Source of the DNA: Novosphingobium indicum
GTDB taxonomy: Bacteria > Pseudomonadota > Alphaproteobacteria > Sphingomonadales > Sphingomonadaceae
Assembly: GCF_014645195.1 (NCBI RefSeq)
Contig: NZ_BMLK01000006.1
Location: 124,001 to 188,000 of the forward strand
Direction of reading: 5' to 3'
Length of the DNA stretch: 64,000 nt
In this document: positions 35,246 to 44,667 of the stretch, piece by piece
Layout: every line of letters starts with the position of its first letter
Position numbering within the stretch: the stretch's first letter is position 1
The notes under the pieces: generated by a model
The model's input: only the letters and a program-made list of their open reading frames with translations
Told to the model about the DNA's origin: nothing
Database searches by the model: none
Position numbers and translations under genes: made by a program

Positions 35246-35794
35246 ATGATCCGATCAGTCCCTATCGCCGCTGCATGTGCCCTGGTGCTGTCTGCATCCG
35301 CAGCCGTTGCGGAAGATTCGCCGGCGGCCGCCAAGGGCGAAACGGTGCATGCCACCGTCGTTGGATTGGATGGAAACTCGCTCGGCATGATCACCTTGCA
35401 GCAGACGCCGACCGGCGTCCTTGTGTCGACCGATCTCAAGGGGCTGCCCGAAGGCGAGCACGGCTTCCACTTTCACGAAAAGGGCATCTGCAGCCCGGCT
35501 GATAAGTTCACGACATCCGGCGGGCACTTCGCCGGCAGTCATGCCAAGCATGGGCTCATGGTGGAGGGTGGTCCGCACGCGGGCGATATGCCGAACCAGT
35601 ACGTGGGACCGGATGGTGTACTGAAGGAGCAGATCTTCAACACCGGTGTGACGCTGACGCCCGGCCCGAATTCGCTGCTCGATGCAGACGGTTCGGCACT
35701 TGTGATCCACGCGGGTGCTGACGACTACATGAGCCAGCCTTCTGGCGCAGCAGGTAACCGTATTGCCTGCGCGGTGATCAGCGCTGGCGAATGA
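35246..35794 (+). CDS. sodC: Periplasmic Cu/Zn superoxide dismutase
   Basis: A 182-residue secreted enzyme that removes superoxide. Signal peptide 1-22 (SAAVA). Copper ligands His75, His77, His94 and His155 lie in HGFHFHEKG, SGGHF and VIHAGADD; zinc ligands include His111 and Asp114 in GPHAGDMPN. Cys82 and Cys175 form the conserved disulphide. The ATG at 35246 follows AAGGAG. A stress-type promoter may lie upstream. Convergent with the oxygenase gene at 35828. Confidence 0.96.
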   Translation: MIRSVPIAAACALVLSASAAVAEDSPAAAKGETVHATVVGLDGNSLGMITLQQTPTGVLVSTDLKGLPEGEHGFHFHEKGICSPADKFTTSGGHFAGSHAKHGLMVEGGPHAGDMPNQYVGPDGVLKEQIFNTGVTLTPGPNSLLDADGSALVIHAGADDYMSQPSGAAGNRIACAVISAGE

Positions 35795-35827
35795 TGCTGA
35801 ACCTGGGGCAGGGCGGTTGCCTCCGTC

Positions 35828-36472
35828 CTAGCCCCAGGGTCTTTCGCGATACCATTGCGTGATCACGTACTTGCGGCCCGCGCGCACTTTCATCGCGTGG
35901 TGCAGCGTTGCGGCATTGAGCGAACCGTCGGGTTTGCGGTTGTTCCACGCGATCAGCTTGCCGCATTCCGGCTGAATCGTCTTGTTGATAGCCCGGAACC
36001 GAGTGGCGCCTCCGGCCTCCACATCGTTCAGGTAGATCATGAAGGTCCAGGTGCGCTGGCCGGCAACCGCGCAATAGGTCTCGTAGTCAGCGCTTTTCGG
36101 CTCGAAGTAGTCGGTATGCGCCTTGAATTCCTGACCGACCTCGTAGCGCTGGCCCTGAAGCGGTTCGGCATGCGCGAGATCGATTCCGGAAAGGTGCGAG
36201 AGCTTTTTCGCCAGTGCCGCGACGGCGGGGATTTCGGACGAGAGGTCGCAAGTCGAACTCGTGCGGAAGGCATTGTCGCCGTTGCTGTCGGCCACGGTGG
36301 AAGGTCGGTGCTGGGCTTCGATCAGTTCAGCGAGTGCCGCGCATTCCTCACGTGAGAGGAAGTCGCGCACGATGAACAGGTCCAGTCGCGATGACGGGAA
36401 GCGCTGAATGCCCGCGCGGGATAGCAGCCCCGCTGCCGATGATTCGCCTGGTTGCGTCATGGCGGCACCCAT
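35828..36472 (-). CDS. 2OG-Fe(II) oxygenase (prolyl 4-hydroxylase-like)
   Basis: A 214-residue protein with the iron facial triad His119, Asp121 (AHTDYF) and His191/192 (LHHAMKV), and Lys201 for 2-oxoglutarate (RKYVITQWYRERP, the P4H alpha-subunit ending). It would hydroxylate a protein or small substrate that cannot be told from sequence. Two starts are possible, ATG at 36472 or 36460, neither with a strong ribosome site. It stands alone between sodC (convergent) and tRNA-His. Confidence 0.9.
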   Translation of the reverse strand: MGAAMTQPGESSAAGLLSRAGIQRFPSSRLDLFIVRDFLSREECAALAELIEAQHRPSTVADSNGDNAFRTSSTCDLSSEIPAVAALAKKLSHLSGIDLAHAEPLQGQRYEVGQEFKAHTDYFEPKSADYETYCAVAGQRTWTFMIYLNDVEAGGATRFRAINKTIQPECGKLIAWNNRKPDGSLNAATLHHAMKVRAGRKYVITQWYRERPWG

Positions 36473-36639
36473 AGCGGCGTGGCAAGGGAGAGAAAATCGC
36501 GTGAGTTGTGCCCCGATCCGATTTTTTGCTTTGCAAGAAGGGCCGCCATGTGCAAATGCGCCCTCCCGCGCTTGGGGTGTTATGCTACGCCCTTCGCGAA
36601 ACAGGACGCAGCTTGCAAAATAAGCGCATCCCGGGTGTG

Positions 36640-36716
36640 GCGATCGTAGCTCAGTTGGTTAGAGCGCCGGTTTGTGGTACCGGAGGTCGTGGGTTCGAAC
36701 CCCATCGATCGCCCCA
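36640..36716 (+). tRNA. tRNA-His (anticodon GTG)
   Basis: Acceptor GCGATCG pairs with CGATCGC, anticodon stem CCGGT/ACCGG encloses TTGTGGT, the T arm is GTGGG-TTCGAAC-CCCAT, and CCA is encoded. A G at 36639 opposite C73 is the extra G-1 typical of tRNA-His. Confidence 0.97.
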
Positions 36717-36824
36717 TTTTTTCCTTTCATCGCGGCATCAGGTCCCTATTGCGGGTGACAAGCAAGACGCCTTGTTGTCCAACCCCTTGTTCCTTTCGCA
36801 ACGGTCTTTAGAAGCGCGCCTGTC

Positions 36825-37556
36825 ATGCATGGCTTTGCCAACCCGGCCCGATTCCTTCGCATCGCGCGATGGTTGATGCCCCTTTGCATGGGGGCGGGAA
36901 TCGTCGTGGCTTTCGGCGCCCTCGGCTGGGGGCTCTTGGCCGCACCGGCAGAGCGCCTTCAGGGCGAGACCGTGCGAATCGTCTATCTTCACGTCCCGGC
37001 TGCCTGGCTCGGCATGGCCGGGTGGATGGGAATCGCCGTTGCGAGCTTCACCGAATTGGTCTGGCGGCACCCGCTGGCGGGCATCGCCGCGCGGGCCTGT
37101 GCCGTGCCGGGTGCGGTGTTCACGGCTGTCTGTCTGATCACCGGATCGCTCTGGGGCCGCCCCGCCTGGGGAACCTGGTGGGTGTGGGACGGGCGTCTCA
37201 CCAGCATGCTTGTTCTGCTGTTCCTCTATTTCGGCTGGATGGCGCTGTCGCAGGCCAGCGAGGCATCGGACGGCGGGCAGAGCAAGGCGCCCGCGATCTT
37301 CGGACTGGTCGGTGCTGTGAACATTCCGATAATTCACTACTCGGTGACCTGGTGGAACAGCCTGCACCAGCCGCCCAGCATCACCATGGGCAAGTCGGCC
37401 ATGTCCGGCGCTTTCCTGTGGCCGCTGCTGTTCGCCATGCTCGGGTTCACGCTGATTTTCGGCGGTGTCGTGCTGGCGCGCATGCGGGCTATTCTCGCCA
37501 ATCAGCAGGCAGAGGCTCGCCTTCGCCGCAAGGCCCTGGCGGCAGGAGACCTGTAG
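36825..37556 (+). CDS. ccmC: Heme transporter/handling protein CcmC
   Basis: A 243-residue protein with six membrane helices that loads heme onto CcmE. The tryptophan-rich WWD loop is WGTWWVWDGR at residues 115-124, flanked by His55 (YLHVP) and a second His near residue 176 (IIHYSVTWWN). It opens the ccmCDEFGHI operon directly after tRNA-His. ccmA and ccmB, its usual upstream neighbours, are not present here. Confidence 0.96.
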   Translation: MHGFANPARFLRIARWLMPLCMGAGIVVAFGALGWGLLAAPAERLQGETVRIVYLHVPAAWLGMAGWMGIAVASFTELVWRHPLAGIAARACAVPGAVFTAVCLITGSLWGRPAWGTWWVWDGRLTSMLVLLFLYFGWMALSQASEASDGGQSKAPAIFGLVGAVNIPIIHYSVTWWNSLHQPPSITMGKSAMSGAFLWPLLFAMLGFTLIFGGVVLARMRAILANQQAEARLRRKALAAGDL

Positions 37557-37696
37557 TGCGCGAAGCCATGGATCCCTGGACATTCATTGCGGCGTCCTAT
37601 GCCATCGGCGTGGGGGCCACGGTCGCCATGATCGGGTGGTCGTTGCTGTCGATGAGGCGCGCTGAAAAGCGCCGCGACGACGCGAGGAAGCGCTGA
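37556..37696 (+). CDS. ccmD: Heme exporter protein CcmD
   Basis: A 46-residue protein with one membrane helix (FIAASYAIGVGATVAMIGWSLL) and a basic tail (RRAEKRRDDARKR), the normal form of CcmD, which helps release holo-CcmE from CcmC. The GTG at 37556 overlaps the ccmC stop (TAGTG) and is well spaced from AGGAG at 37544-37548; an ATG at 37568 giving 42 residues is the alternative. ccmE starts 2 bases after the stop. Confidence 0.88.
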   Translation: MREAMDPWTFIAASYAIGVGATVAMIGWSLLSMRRAEKRRDDARKR

Positions 37697-37698
37697 TC

Positions 37699-38151
37699 AT
37701 GGCTATCAAGGCAAAGCACCAGCGTCTGGTCCTGCTCGTGATCGCGCTTGTCGTGCTGATCGGCGCCGGGCTGCTTGCGGCCTGGGCACTGCGCAATCAG
37801 GCAAGCTATTTCTACGTGCCCAGCGAGATCGTTGCCGACCCGCCCGCGCCCGACCGAGCGGTGCGGCTTGGCGGCATGGTCGAGCAGGGTTCGATCAAGA
37901 CACAGCCCGACGGGGTAACGATCTCCTTCGTCGTTCAGGATGGCGAGGCGCGCGTGCCGGTGACCTTCAAGGGCATTGCTCCGTCGCTCTTCGTCGAGGG
38001 CTCCGGCGTGGTCGCCGAAGGCAAGATGCGGACGGACGGCACGTTCATCGCCGACAATCTCCTGGCCAAACACGACGAGAACTATGTGCCGCGTGAAATG
38101 CAGAACATGACTGACGCGCAGGCCAAGCAGGTCGTGGCCGAAACCCAATGA
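37699..38151 (+). CDS. ccmE: Heme chaperone CcmE
   Basis: A 150-residue periplasmic heme carrier anchored by an N-terminal helix (residues 10-31). An OB-fold follows, and the covalent heme site is His125 in AKHDENY with Tyr129. It accepts heme from CcmC and passes it to CcmF. The stop overlaps ccmF by 4 bases (ATGA). Confidence 0.97.
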   Translation: MAIKAKHQRLVLLVIALVVLIGAGLLAAWALRNQASYFYVPSEIVADPPAPDRAVRLGGMVEQGSIKTQPDGVTISFVVQDGEARVPVTFKGIAPSLFVEGSGVVAEGKMRTDGTFIADNLLAKHDENYVPREMQNMTDAQAKQVVAETQ

Positions 38152-40112
38152 TTGCCGAACTCGGTCTTGCCGCCCTCTGGCTGGCTGCGGCACTGGCCGC
38201 GCTTCAACTCGTTTCGGGCTCACTGGGACTGACCCGGCGCGGGACGGCGATGAGCGGCGTCGTCCGGCCTCTTGCAGTCGTTCAGGGACTGCTTGCGTTG
38301 CTCGCCTTCGGCTGCCTGATCTATGTCTTCGCCGTCACGGACCTGTCGGTAAAGCTGGTCGCGGCGAATTCGCATTCGATGAAACCGCTGGTTTTCAAGA
38401 TCGCCGGTGCCTGGGGCAACCATGAAGGTTCGATGCTCTTGTGGGTGACGGTGATGGGTATGGCCGGCGCTGTCGTCGCGCTCGTCGAGAAACGGCTGCC
38501 CGAACCGACCATGCTGGCCACGCTGGCCGGGCAGGCGTTCGTTTCGCTTGGCTTCTATGCCTTTCTGCTGCTGTCCTCCAATCCCTTCGAGCGGCTCTCG
38601 CCGGTTCCGCCTGAGGGCAATGGGCTCAATCCGCTGCTGCAGGATCTTGGCCTCGCGTTCCATCCGCCGACGCTTTACCTTGGCTATGTCGGGCTCTCGG
38701 TCGCCTTCAGCTTCGCCATTGGCGCACTGATTACCCGTGAGGTCGGCCCCGCCTTTGCCCGTGCCATGCGTCCCTGGGTGCTGGGAGCCTGGATTTTCCT
38801 GACCATCGGTATCACGGCCGGCTCCTATTGGGCCTATTACGAGCTCGGCTGGGGCGGTTGGTGGTTCTGGGACCCGGTCGAGAATGCCTCGCTGATGCCC
38901 TGGCTCGCCGCGACGGCGTTGCTGCATTCGGCCAGCGTTCTGGCTTCGCGCAACGCCTTGCGGGCGTGGACCATAATGCTGGGTGTGGTCGCTTTCTCGA
39001 TGTCGATGATCGGCACCTTCCTGGTCCGTTCCGGCATTCTCACCAGCGTTCACGCTTTCGCCGTCGATCCCGAACGCGGCACTTTCATTCTTGGCCTGCT
39101 GGCGATCTATATCGGCGGTGCGCTGACGCTGTTCGCGCTGCGTGCGGCGACCGTGACCGAAGGCAAGCGCTTTGCGCTTGTCAGCCGCGAGGGGGCGCTC
39201 GTCTTCAATAACGTCATGCTTTCGGCCATTCTGGGCATCGTGCTGTTTGGCACGCTCTACCCGCTTCTGGCCGAGGCGATGGGGGCGAAGGTCTCTGTAG
39301 GCCCGCCGTACTTCAATCCGATGAGTGCGCTGTTCGCAGTGCCTATGCTGGTCGTGCTGGCTGTCGGTCCGTTGCTGCGCTGGCGTCGCGACAAGTTCGC
39401 ACGCGTGGGCAAGGCGCTGGTGATCCCGGCCATGCTGGTGGCCGTGGCAGGTATCGCGGTTGTCATGATCGGCGGTGTATCGTTGCTGCCCTTCCTGGGG
39501 CTTGTTCTGGCGGTGGGCCTCGCGTGGGCGAGCTTCCTTCCCCTGCGCGACCGCAACCTGCGCCGCACGCCTTTGCCCGTCTGGGGCATGGTCATAGCCC
39601 ATTTCGGCATTGCCGTGGCCCTGTTCGGCATGAGCTGCGAGAGTGCGTTCACGGTCGAGAAGCTTGTGGCGGTTCGAACCGGTGACATTACCGAGGTCGG
39701 CCCGTGGGGCGTGAAGCTCGATGCCATCGAACCGGTGGCGGGGCCGAACTGGACTGCTCTCGAAGCCCGGTTGCTGGTGCGGTATGGTCCCGATGGCAAG
39801 GTTACCCGCATGCTGCCTCAATCGCGCAGCTTCTGGGCACCGCCGCAGCAGACCAGCGAATCCGCGCTGCTGACGCGCTGGAACGGGCAGCTTTATGCCG
39901 TGCTTGGCGGAGAGGGCGAGGATGGCCGCTGGCAGCTTCGCCTGTGGTGGAAGCCCTTCGTGCCGCTGATCTGGATTGGCGGGCTCCTGATTGCTCTTGG
40001 CGGCGTCTTTGCGCTGATCGGTCGGGTAAAGAGCGATGTGCGCCGTCTGGTGGCCAAGGGCAGGATTGCCGACCGCCATGAAGGGGAAGCGCAGTTGGGG
40101 ATGCGGCCATGA
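38148..40112 (+). CDS. ccmF: Heme lyase CcmF
   Basis: A 654-residue polytopic protein that attaches heme to apocytochrome c. The WWD loop GWGGWWFWDPVENASLMPW lies near residues 235-253 and conserved His residues flank it. About 14 hydrophobic segments are visible and the periplasmic domain before the last helix is of normal size. Overlaps ccmE and ccmG by 4 bases each. The opposite strand has a 619-codon open frame, judged a shadow. Confidence 0.97.
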   Translation: MIAELGLAALWLAAALAALQLVSGSLGLTRRGTAMSGVVRPLAVVQGLLALLAFGCLIYVFAVTDLSVKLVAANSHSMKPLVFKIAGAWGNHEGSMLLWVTVMGMAGAVVALVEKRLPEPTMLATLAGQAFVSLGFYAFLLLSSNPFERLSPVPPEGNGLNPLLQDLGLAFHPPTLYLGYVGLSVAFSFAIGALITREVGPAFARAMRPWVLGAWIFLTIGITAGSYWAYYELGWGGWWFWDPVENASLMPWLAATALLHSASVLASRNALRAWTIMLGVVAFSMSMIGTFLVRSGILTSVHAFAVDPERGTFILGLLAIYIGGALTLFALRAATVTEGKRFALVSREGALVFNNVMLSAILGIVLFGTLYPLLAEAMGAKVSVGPPYFNPMSALFAVPMLVVLAVGPLLRWRRDKFARVGKALVIPAMLVAVAGIAVVMIGGVSLLPFLGLVLAVGLAWASFLPLRDRNLRRTPLPVWGMVIAHFGIAVALFGMSCESAFTVEKLVAVRTGDITEVGPWGVKLDAIEPVAGPNWTALEARLLVRYGPDGKVTRMLPQSRSFWAPPQQTSESALLTRWNGQLYAVLGGEGEDGRWQLRLWWKPFVPLIWIGGLLIALGGVFALIGRVKSDVRRLVAKGRIADRHEGEAQLGMRP

Positions 40113-40663
40113 GCGACCTTCCCGCCAACAAGCCCCGGCGCTGGGTGATCTGGCTGCCGCTGGCGCTTTTTCTCGGCTTTGTCGTGCTCGTGATGATCGG
40201 TCTGTTCCGTCCGGCAGACAGGAATGTCGCCAGCGCGCTCGTCGGCAAGCCGATGCCTGAGTTCAGTCTGCCGCCGGCGCTGCCGGGCCGTCCGGGACTG
40301 GACAGCAAGCTACTGGCCAATGGCAAACCGCATCTCGTGAACATTTTCGCGAGCTGGTGCGTACCCTGCCGTGTCGAGGCTCCCCAACTGGCCGCACTGG
40401 CAAAGGCCGGTGTCCCGATAGAGGGCATCTCGGTTCGCGACACGACCGAGAACCTGCAGGCCTTCCTTCAGCAAAATGGTGATCCCTACCAGCGGATCGG
40501 GGCCGATGACGATGGGCAGGTCCAGCTTGCGCTGGGCTCTTCCGGTGTCCCCGAAACCTATGTGATCGATGGCAAGGGGACGATCGTCTATCAGCACATC
40601 GGTGAAATTCGCCCCGAACATCTGGGGCTGCTGCTCGACAAGCTGAAAGAGGCCGGCCGATGA
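40109..40663 (+). CDS. ccmG: Thiol:disulfide oxidoreductase CcmG/DsbE
   Basis: A 184-residue membrane-anchored thioredoxin-like protein (helix at residues 12-33). The active site is FASWCVPCRVE with Cys84 and Cys87, and the cis-Pro lies in SSGVPETYVID. It keeps the apocytochrome CxxCH cysteines reduced for heme attachment. Overlaps ccmF and ccmH by 4 bases. Confidence 0.97.
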   Translation: MSDLPANKPRRWVIWLPLALFLGFVVLVMIGLFRPADRNVASALVGKPMPEFSLPPALPGRPGLDSKLLANGKPHLVNIFASWCVPCRVEAPQLAALAKAGVPIEGISVRDTTENLQAFLQQNGDPYQRIGADDDGQVQLALGSSGVPETYVIDGKGTIVYQHIGEIRPEHLGLLLDKLKEAGR

Positions 40664-41106
40664 TGCGCGCGGCTTACAGCTTTGTCGCGGGCATGGTTCT
40701 CGCTCTGGGACTGGCCACGGGCACGCCGGGAATGGCGCAGGAGGAACGCTCGACCGCGCCCTATGCCTATCGGCAGCTCGATGATCCCGCCAAGGAAGAG
40801 CAGGCGCAGGACTTGATGGAAACGCTGCGCTGCCTGCAGTGTCAGGGCCAGTCCATCGCCGACTCGGATGCACCGATAGCCGGCTCGATGCGTTCGCTCG
40901 TGCGCGAGCGCATCGCCGCGGGCGAGGAGCCCGAAGCGATCCGCTCCTGGCTGATCGAGCGTTATGGTGACTACGTGAGCTATGCGCCCCGGATCACCGG
41001 TCTGACGTGGCCGCTGTTTGCGGTGCCTGCCGTGCTGGTCCTGCTCGCATTCCTGCTGCTGCGCCGCCGGTTCGGCGCGAAAGCGGATGAAGGAGGCGAG
41101 GCATGA
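40660..41106 (+). CDS. ccmH: Cytochrome c maturation protein CcmH
   Basis: A 148-residue protein with a signal peptide (to about residue 27, GMAQ), the redox motif LRCLQCQGQ (Cys58, Cys61), a three-helix domain, and one C-terminal membrane helix (LFAVPAVLVLLAFLLLRRR). It works with CcmG and CcmF on apocytochrome thiols. It is the short form; the TPR part is a separate ccmI gene that follows with a 4-base overlap. Confidence 0.96.
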   Translation: MMRAAYSFVAGMVLALGLATGTPGMAQEERSTAPYAYRQLDDPAKEEQAQDLMETLRCLQCQGQSIADSDAPIAGSMRSLVRERIAAGEEPEAIRSWLIERYGDYVSYAPRITGLTWPLFAVPAVLVLLAFLLLRRRFGAKADEGGEA

Positions 41107-41765
41107 CCTGGGTCTTCGTCATTGCCCTTGCCCTGATTGCATTCGGGCTTATCGTTTTCGCCTTCAAGACACCGCGCGGGACGCGTGAGGCCGTTGCAGC
41201 TGCATTGCTGCTCGGTCTTGCCGGCTACGTCACGCAAGGTTCGCCAGCCATGCCGGGCGCACCGAAGCCGCCGAGCGAATCCATGTCGCGCGATGCCGCC
41301 TCGCTCGTCGAAGCGCGGCTCAAGGTCACCAACAAAGGCATCCCGCCAAACAACCAATGGGTGGTGATCGCCGATGGTCTGGCGCGGAACGGCCGTTATG
41401 CCGATGCCGCAAAGGTTCTGCGCGGGGCTATCGAGAAGGATCCGGGCAATTCGGAAGCCTGGCTCGCGATGGCCAATTCGCTGATGGCGCATTCGGAAGG
41501 TGTCCTTACGCCTGCTGCGATCTATGCCTATCGCCGTGCGGCAAAGGCTGACCCCAATGCGCCGGGACCGCCATTCTTCTTCGGCTTGGCACTGCTGCAG
41601 AGCGGGAACGTGGCCGAGGCACGATCGCTCTGGGCCGATGTGCTGGACCGCGCGCCGGAGGACGCCGAGTGGCGCGCGCCTCTGGAACAACAGTTGAAGC
41701 GACTCGATGCAGTGCTGTCGCAACAGCCTGCGGGCGCTTCCGATTCGGTTCCGTCCCAACCGTGA
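41103..41765 (+). CDS. ccmI: Cytochrome c maturation TPR protein CcmI
   Basis: A 220-residue protein with one N-terminal helix (residues 3-19) and a second hydrophobic segment near 28-42, then tetratricopeptide repeats (WVVIADGLARNGRYADAAKVLRGAI; SEAWLAMANSLMAHS; GPPFFFGLALLQSGNVAEA). Family knowledge: CcmI binds apocytochrome c C termini and presents them to CcmFH. It ends the ccm operon. Confidence 0.9.
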   Translation: MTWVFVIALALIAFGLIVFAFKTPRGTREAVAAALLLGLAGYVTQGSPAMPGAPKPPSESMSRDAASLVEARLKVTNKGIPPNNQWVVIADGLARNGRYADAAKVLRGAIEKDPGNSEAWLAMANSLMAHSEGVLTPAAIYAYRRAAKADPNAPGPPFFFGLALLQSGNVAEARSLWADVLDRAPEDAEWRAPLEQQLKRLDAVLSQQPAGASDSVPSQP

Positions 41766-41879
41766 ACGGGCTTTTGACCGCACTTTCTGCGGCGTTGCTT
41801 GGCCCAACGCATGCTGCTAACGGCCACACCCTTGCCGCAGTGGCGAAATGGGCCTGCGAATCCATGACGGGGCGCACGA

Positions 41880-43838
41880 ATGAGTGATGCAACATCGGAT
41901 ACGGCTGACGGCCCGGCGTTTATCGATCCGGTCACAGCCTCCGCAACACCGGGGCATGGTGGCCATGGCTCGGGCAATATCGCGAAACTGGCGTTCGGCG
42001 CTGTCGGTGTCGTCTTCGGCGACATCGGTACCAGCCCGATCTACGCTTTCCGTGAAACGTTCGTCGGCCCGCACCCGCTGGCGATCGACGAACTGCACAT
42101 CCTCGGCGTCGTCAGCCTGATTTTCTGGTCGATGACGCTGGTCGTCTCGGTCCAGTACGTCAGCATTCTCATGCGGGCGGACAACAAGGGGCAGGGCGGC
42201 AGCCTTGCGCTGGTCGCGCTGATTTCCGGCGTGCTCAAGAAACGCCGATACAGCGGCTTGATCGTCCTTCTCGGGGTTTTCGCGACATCGCTTTTCTACG
42301 GCGATTCGATGATTACGCCGGCAGTTTCGGTGCTGTCTGCGGTGGAAGGTCTGACCGTCGTCCAGTCCAGTCTCGCGCCGTTCGTGCTGCCGATCGCTCT
42401 GATACTGCTGATCGGCTTGTTCGTTCTGCAAAAGAGCGGGACGGCCAAGGTCGGTGCGCTGTTCGCGCCGGTGATGGTCATCTACTTCATCACGCTTGCC
42501 GTTCTCGGCATCTATCATCTGGTGCAGATGCCCGGCGTGCTGGTGGCACTCAATCCGTGGTACGCGATCCAGTTCTTCCTCACCGACAAGATGCTGGGCT
42601 TCCTCGCGCTTGGTTCGGTCGTGCTGGCCGTGACCGGCGCAGAGGCGCTCTATTCGGACATGGGGCACTTCGGGCGCGGTCCTATGCGGCTTTCCTGGTT
42701 CGGCTTCGTAATGCCGTGCCTGCTGATCAACTACTTCGGTCAGGCCGCCATGATTTTGGGGCTCGACGATGCCTCGGCGGCAGAGGCCATGGAGAACCCG
42801 TTCTTCAACCTTGCGCCGGACTCGCTGCGTCTGCCGCTCGTGATCCTTGCAACCTGCGCGACCTTCATCGCCAGTCAGGCGGTGATTTCGGGTGCATTCT
42901 CGATCACGCACCAGGCAATGCAGCTCGGTTTCATTCCGCGTCTTTCGACCCGGCACACCAGCGAGCATGAGGTCGGACAGATATACATTCCGTTCGTGAA
43001 CTGGGCGCTGATGACGGGCGTGATCGTACTGGTTCTGGTGTTCCAGAACTCGTCGAACCTTGCGTCGGCCTACGGTATCGCGGTTACCGGTGCGATGCTG
43101 ATCGACACCTGCCTGATGGCGGTGCTGCTGATCGGCTTGTGGCGATGGAAGATGTGGCTGGCCGTGCCTGTCATCCTGCTTTTCTTCATCGTCGACGGCG
43201 CCTACTTCGCCGCGAACGCGGCCAAGATCGCCGACGGCGGCTGGTTCCCGCTGCTGATCGGCGGCATTGCCTTCACGCTGCTGACGACCTGGAACAAGGG
43301 CCGCAAGCTCATGCGCGACCGCATGACCGAAGCCGCGCTGCCGCTGAACGTGTTTGCCAAGAGCGCGCATGGCAGTGCTGCCCGCGTTCCGGGTACCGCG
43401 ATCTTCATGGCTTCCAGCAATATCGGCGTACCCTCGGCGCTGCTGCACAACATCAAGCACAACAAGGTCCTCCACGAGCGCGTCGTCGTGCTCACGATCG
43501 AAGTGCAGGACGTGCCCTATGTCGAACCGCGCGATCGGTATGAAGTCATCGATCTGGGGCAGGGCTTCTTCCGCATGACGCTGCGCTACGGCTTCATGGA
43601 AGAAACCGACGTGCCCCATGCGCTGGCCTATGCGCCGATGTGCGGGGCGCCGTTCGAGATGATGAAGACCAGCTTCTTCCTCTCGCGCCAGACGCTGGTC
43701 GCATCGGAGAAGCCGGGCATGGCGATCTGGCGCGAAAAGCTGTTTGCGTGGATGATGCGCAACGCGGCCAGCGCGATGGAATTCTTCCGCCTGCCGACCA
43801 ACCGCGTGGTGGAATTGGGCAGCCAGCTGGAGATTTAG
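41880..43838 (+). CDS. kup: Low-affinity potassium transporter Kup
   Basis: A 652-residue potassium:proton symporter of the KUP/HAK family. The N-terminal signature [19 protein letters not shown] lies near residues 47-65; twelve hydrophobic segments are followed by a cytoplasmic domain of about 190 residues that begins near [19 protein letters not shown]. It lies 114 bases after ccmI and converges with the NTF2-like gene, sharing 4 bases at the stop. The opposite strand shows a 781-codon open frame that is judged a shadow. Confidence 0.97.
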   Translation: MSDATSDTADGPAFIDPVTASATPGHGGHGSGNIAKLAFGAVGVVFGDIGTSPIYAFRETFVGPHPLAIDELHILGVVSLIFWSMTLVVSVQYVSILMRADNKGQGGSLALVALISGVLKKRRYSGLIVLLGVFATSLFYGDSMITPAVSVLSAVEGLTVVQSSLAPFVLPIALILLIGLFVLQKSGTAKVGALFAPVMVIYFITLAVLGIYHLVQMPGVLVALNPWYAIQFFLTDKMLGFLALGSVVLAVTGAEALYSDMGHFGRGPMRLSWFGFVMPCLLINYFGQAAMILGLDDASAAEAMENPFFNLAPDSLRLPLVILATCATFIASQAVISGAFSITHQAMQLGFIPRLSTRHTSEHEVGQIYIPFVNWALMTGVIVLVLVFQNSSNLASAYGIAVTGAMLIDTCLMAVLLIGLWRWKMWLAVPVILLFFIVDGAYFAANAAKIADGGWFPLLIGGIAFTLLTTWNKGRKLMRDRMTEAALPLNVFAKSAHGSAARVPGTAIFMASSNIGVPSALLHNIKHNKVLHERVVVLTIEVQDVPYVEPRDRYEVIDLGQGFFRMTLRYGFMEETDVPHALAYAPMCGAPFEMMKTSFFLSRQTLVASEKPGMAIWREKLFAWMMRNAASAMEFFRLPTNRVVELGSQLEI

Positions 43839-44230
43839 TCTCCGGCGGCTTCCATCACCGCCAGCGGGTTCAGGTACTCCGTGTGCTCGACGATCACGCC
43901 GTCGCGGAAGCGCACGAAGATCACGTAGCTGTTCCGGTATGGCTTGCCATTGGCCATAGTCGTTTCGGCCTGCGCGGTCGCCACGACCAGGTCTGGGTCT
44001 TCGGTGCGCAGGATCACCTTGTTCGAGAAAACGAGCGGTGCGCGGCCCTTCGCCGAACTCTGTAGCGCAGCCTGTGCAACTTCGCGCTCTGCGAACTCGT
44101 TGGGCAGACCCGGAGGCATGAACGGCAGGCGCAGGATGAAATCGTCCGCCACCGGGCCGCAATAGCCTTCGAAATCGCCCTGCGGCATATGGGCAAGCCA
44201 GTCTTCGACTTGCGCGACGATGTCATTCAT
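43835..44230 (-). CDS. NTF2-like/SnoaL family protein
   Basis: A 131-residue cone-shaped NTF2-like fold: N-terminal helices ([21 protein letters not shown]), then the typical last strands [30 protein letters not shown]. Members are polyketide cyclases, isomerases or ligand-binding proteins; catalytic residues cannot be assigned. It overlaps the kup stop by 4 bases on the opposite strand. Confidence 0.82.
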   Translation of the reverse strand: MNDIVAQVEDWLAHMPQGDFEGYCGPVADDFILRLPFMPPGLPNEFAEREVAQAALQSSAKGRAPLVFSNKVILRTEDPDLVVATAQAETTMANGKPYRNSYVIFVRFRDGVIVEHTEYLNPLAVMEAAGD

Positions 44231-44428
44231 CGCGGTGTTCTCCCGGTATTCTAAGCTAGACCCTCAGGCACCGGTCCATCGTGTCAGCCGTGCTTTGCAA
44301 AGGACAGCCGCCAGTTTGGAGCAAATCGGCGCATCGTTCGGGATTGGGCATCGGCTGCCGATAACCCTGCCGATCCGGGATCAATTGGTGCGGTCATGCA
44401 CTGGGTATTGTGAAAGGAGTTCAGTGCC

Positions 44429-44650
44429 ATGCCATTTCCCATCCGCACGCTGGTCCATGACTTCCGCTGGATACATTTGGCGGTCGGGCTGTCCGGCAAC
44501 ACGCTGTTTTTCGTCGGCAGTATCCTGTTCCTCCCGACGTTTGAGCCGTGGAAGACGCTGGCGGTATGGATGTTTATCGTCGGGTCCGCCCTGATGCTGC
44601 TGGGTTCGCTGGGCGAGCTGCTCAAGCAGACTTTGGCACCCAACGAATAG
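44429..44650 (+). CDS. YrhK-like small membrane protein
   Basis: A 73-residue protein with two membrane helices (residues 17-36 and 43-64). The segment SGNTLFFVGSILFLPTFEPWKTLAVWMFIVGSALMLLGS matches the YrhK domain pattern. AAAGGAG lies 8 bases before the ATG. Function of the family is unknown. It stands alone and is convergent with yciB. Confidence 0.8.
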   Translation: MPFPIRTLVHDFRWIHLAVGLSGNTLFFVGSILFLPTFEPWKTLAVWMFIVGSALMLLGSLGELLKQTLAPNE

Positions 44651-44667
44651 AGGGCTGCGCCGCCGCT

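Noticed and set aside
38220-40079. A 619-codon minus-strand open frame opposite ccmF
   Set aside because: Antisense shadow of CcmF, low complexity in Gln/Arg/His.
41762-41887. A 41-codon frame (GTG start) linking ccmI and kup
   Set aside because: It overlaps the ccmI stop and the kup start neatly, but has no clear ribosome site of its own and no recognisable feature.
41817-44162. A 781-codon minus-strand open frame opposite kup
   Set aside because: Antisense shadow; His/Arg/Glu-rich without a fold signature, and Kup is clearly real on the plus strand.
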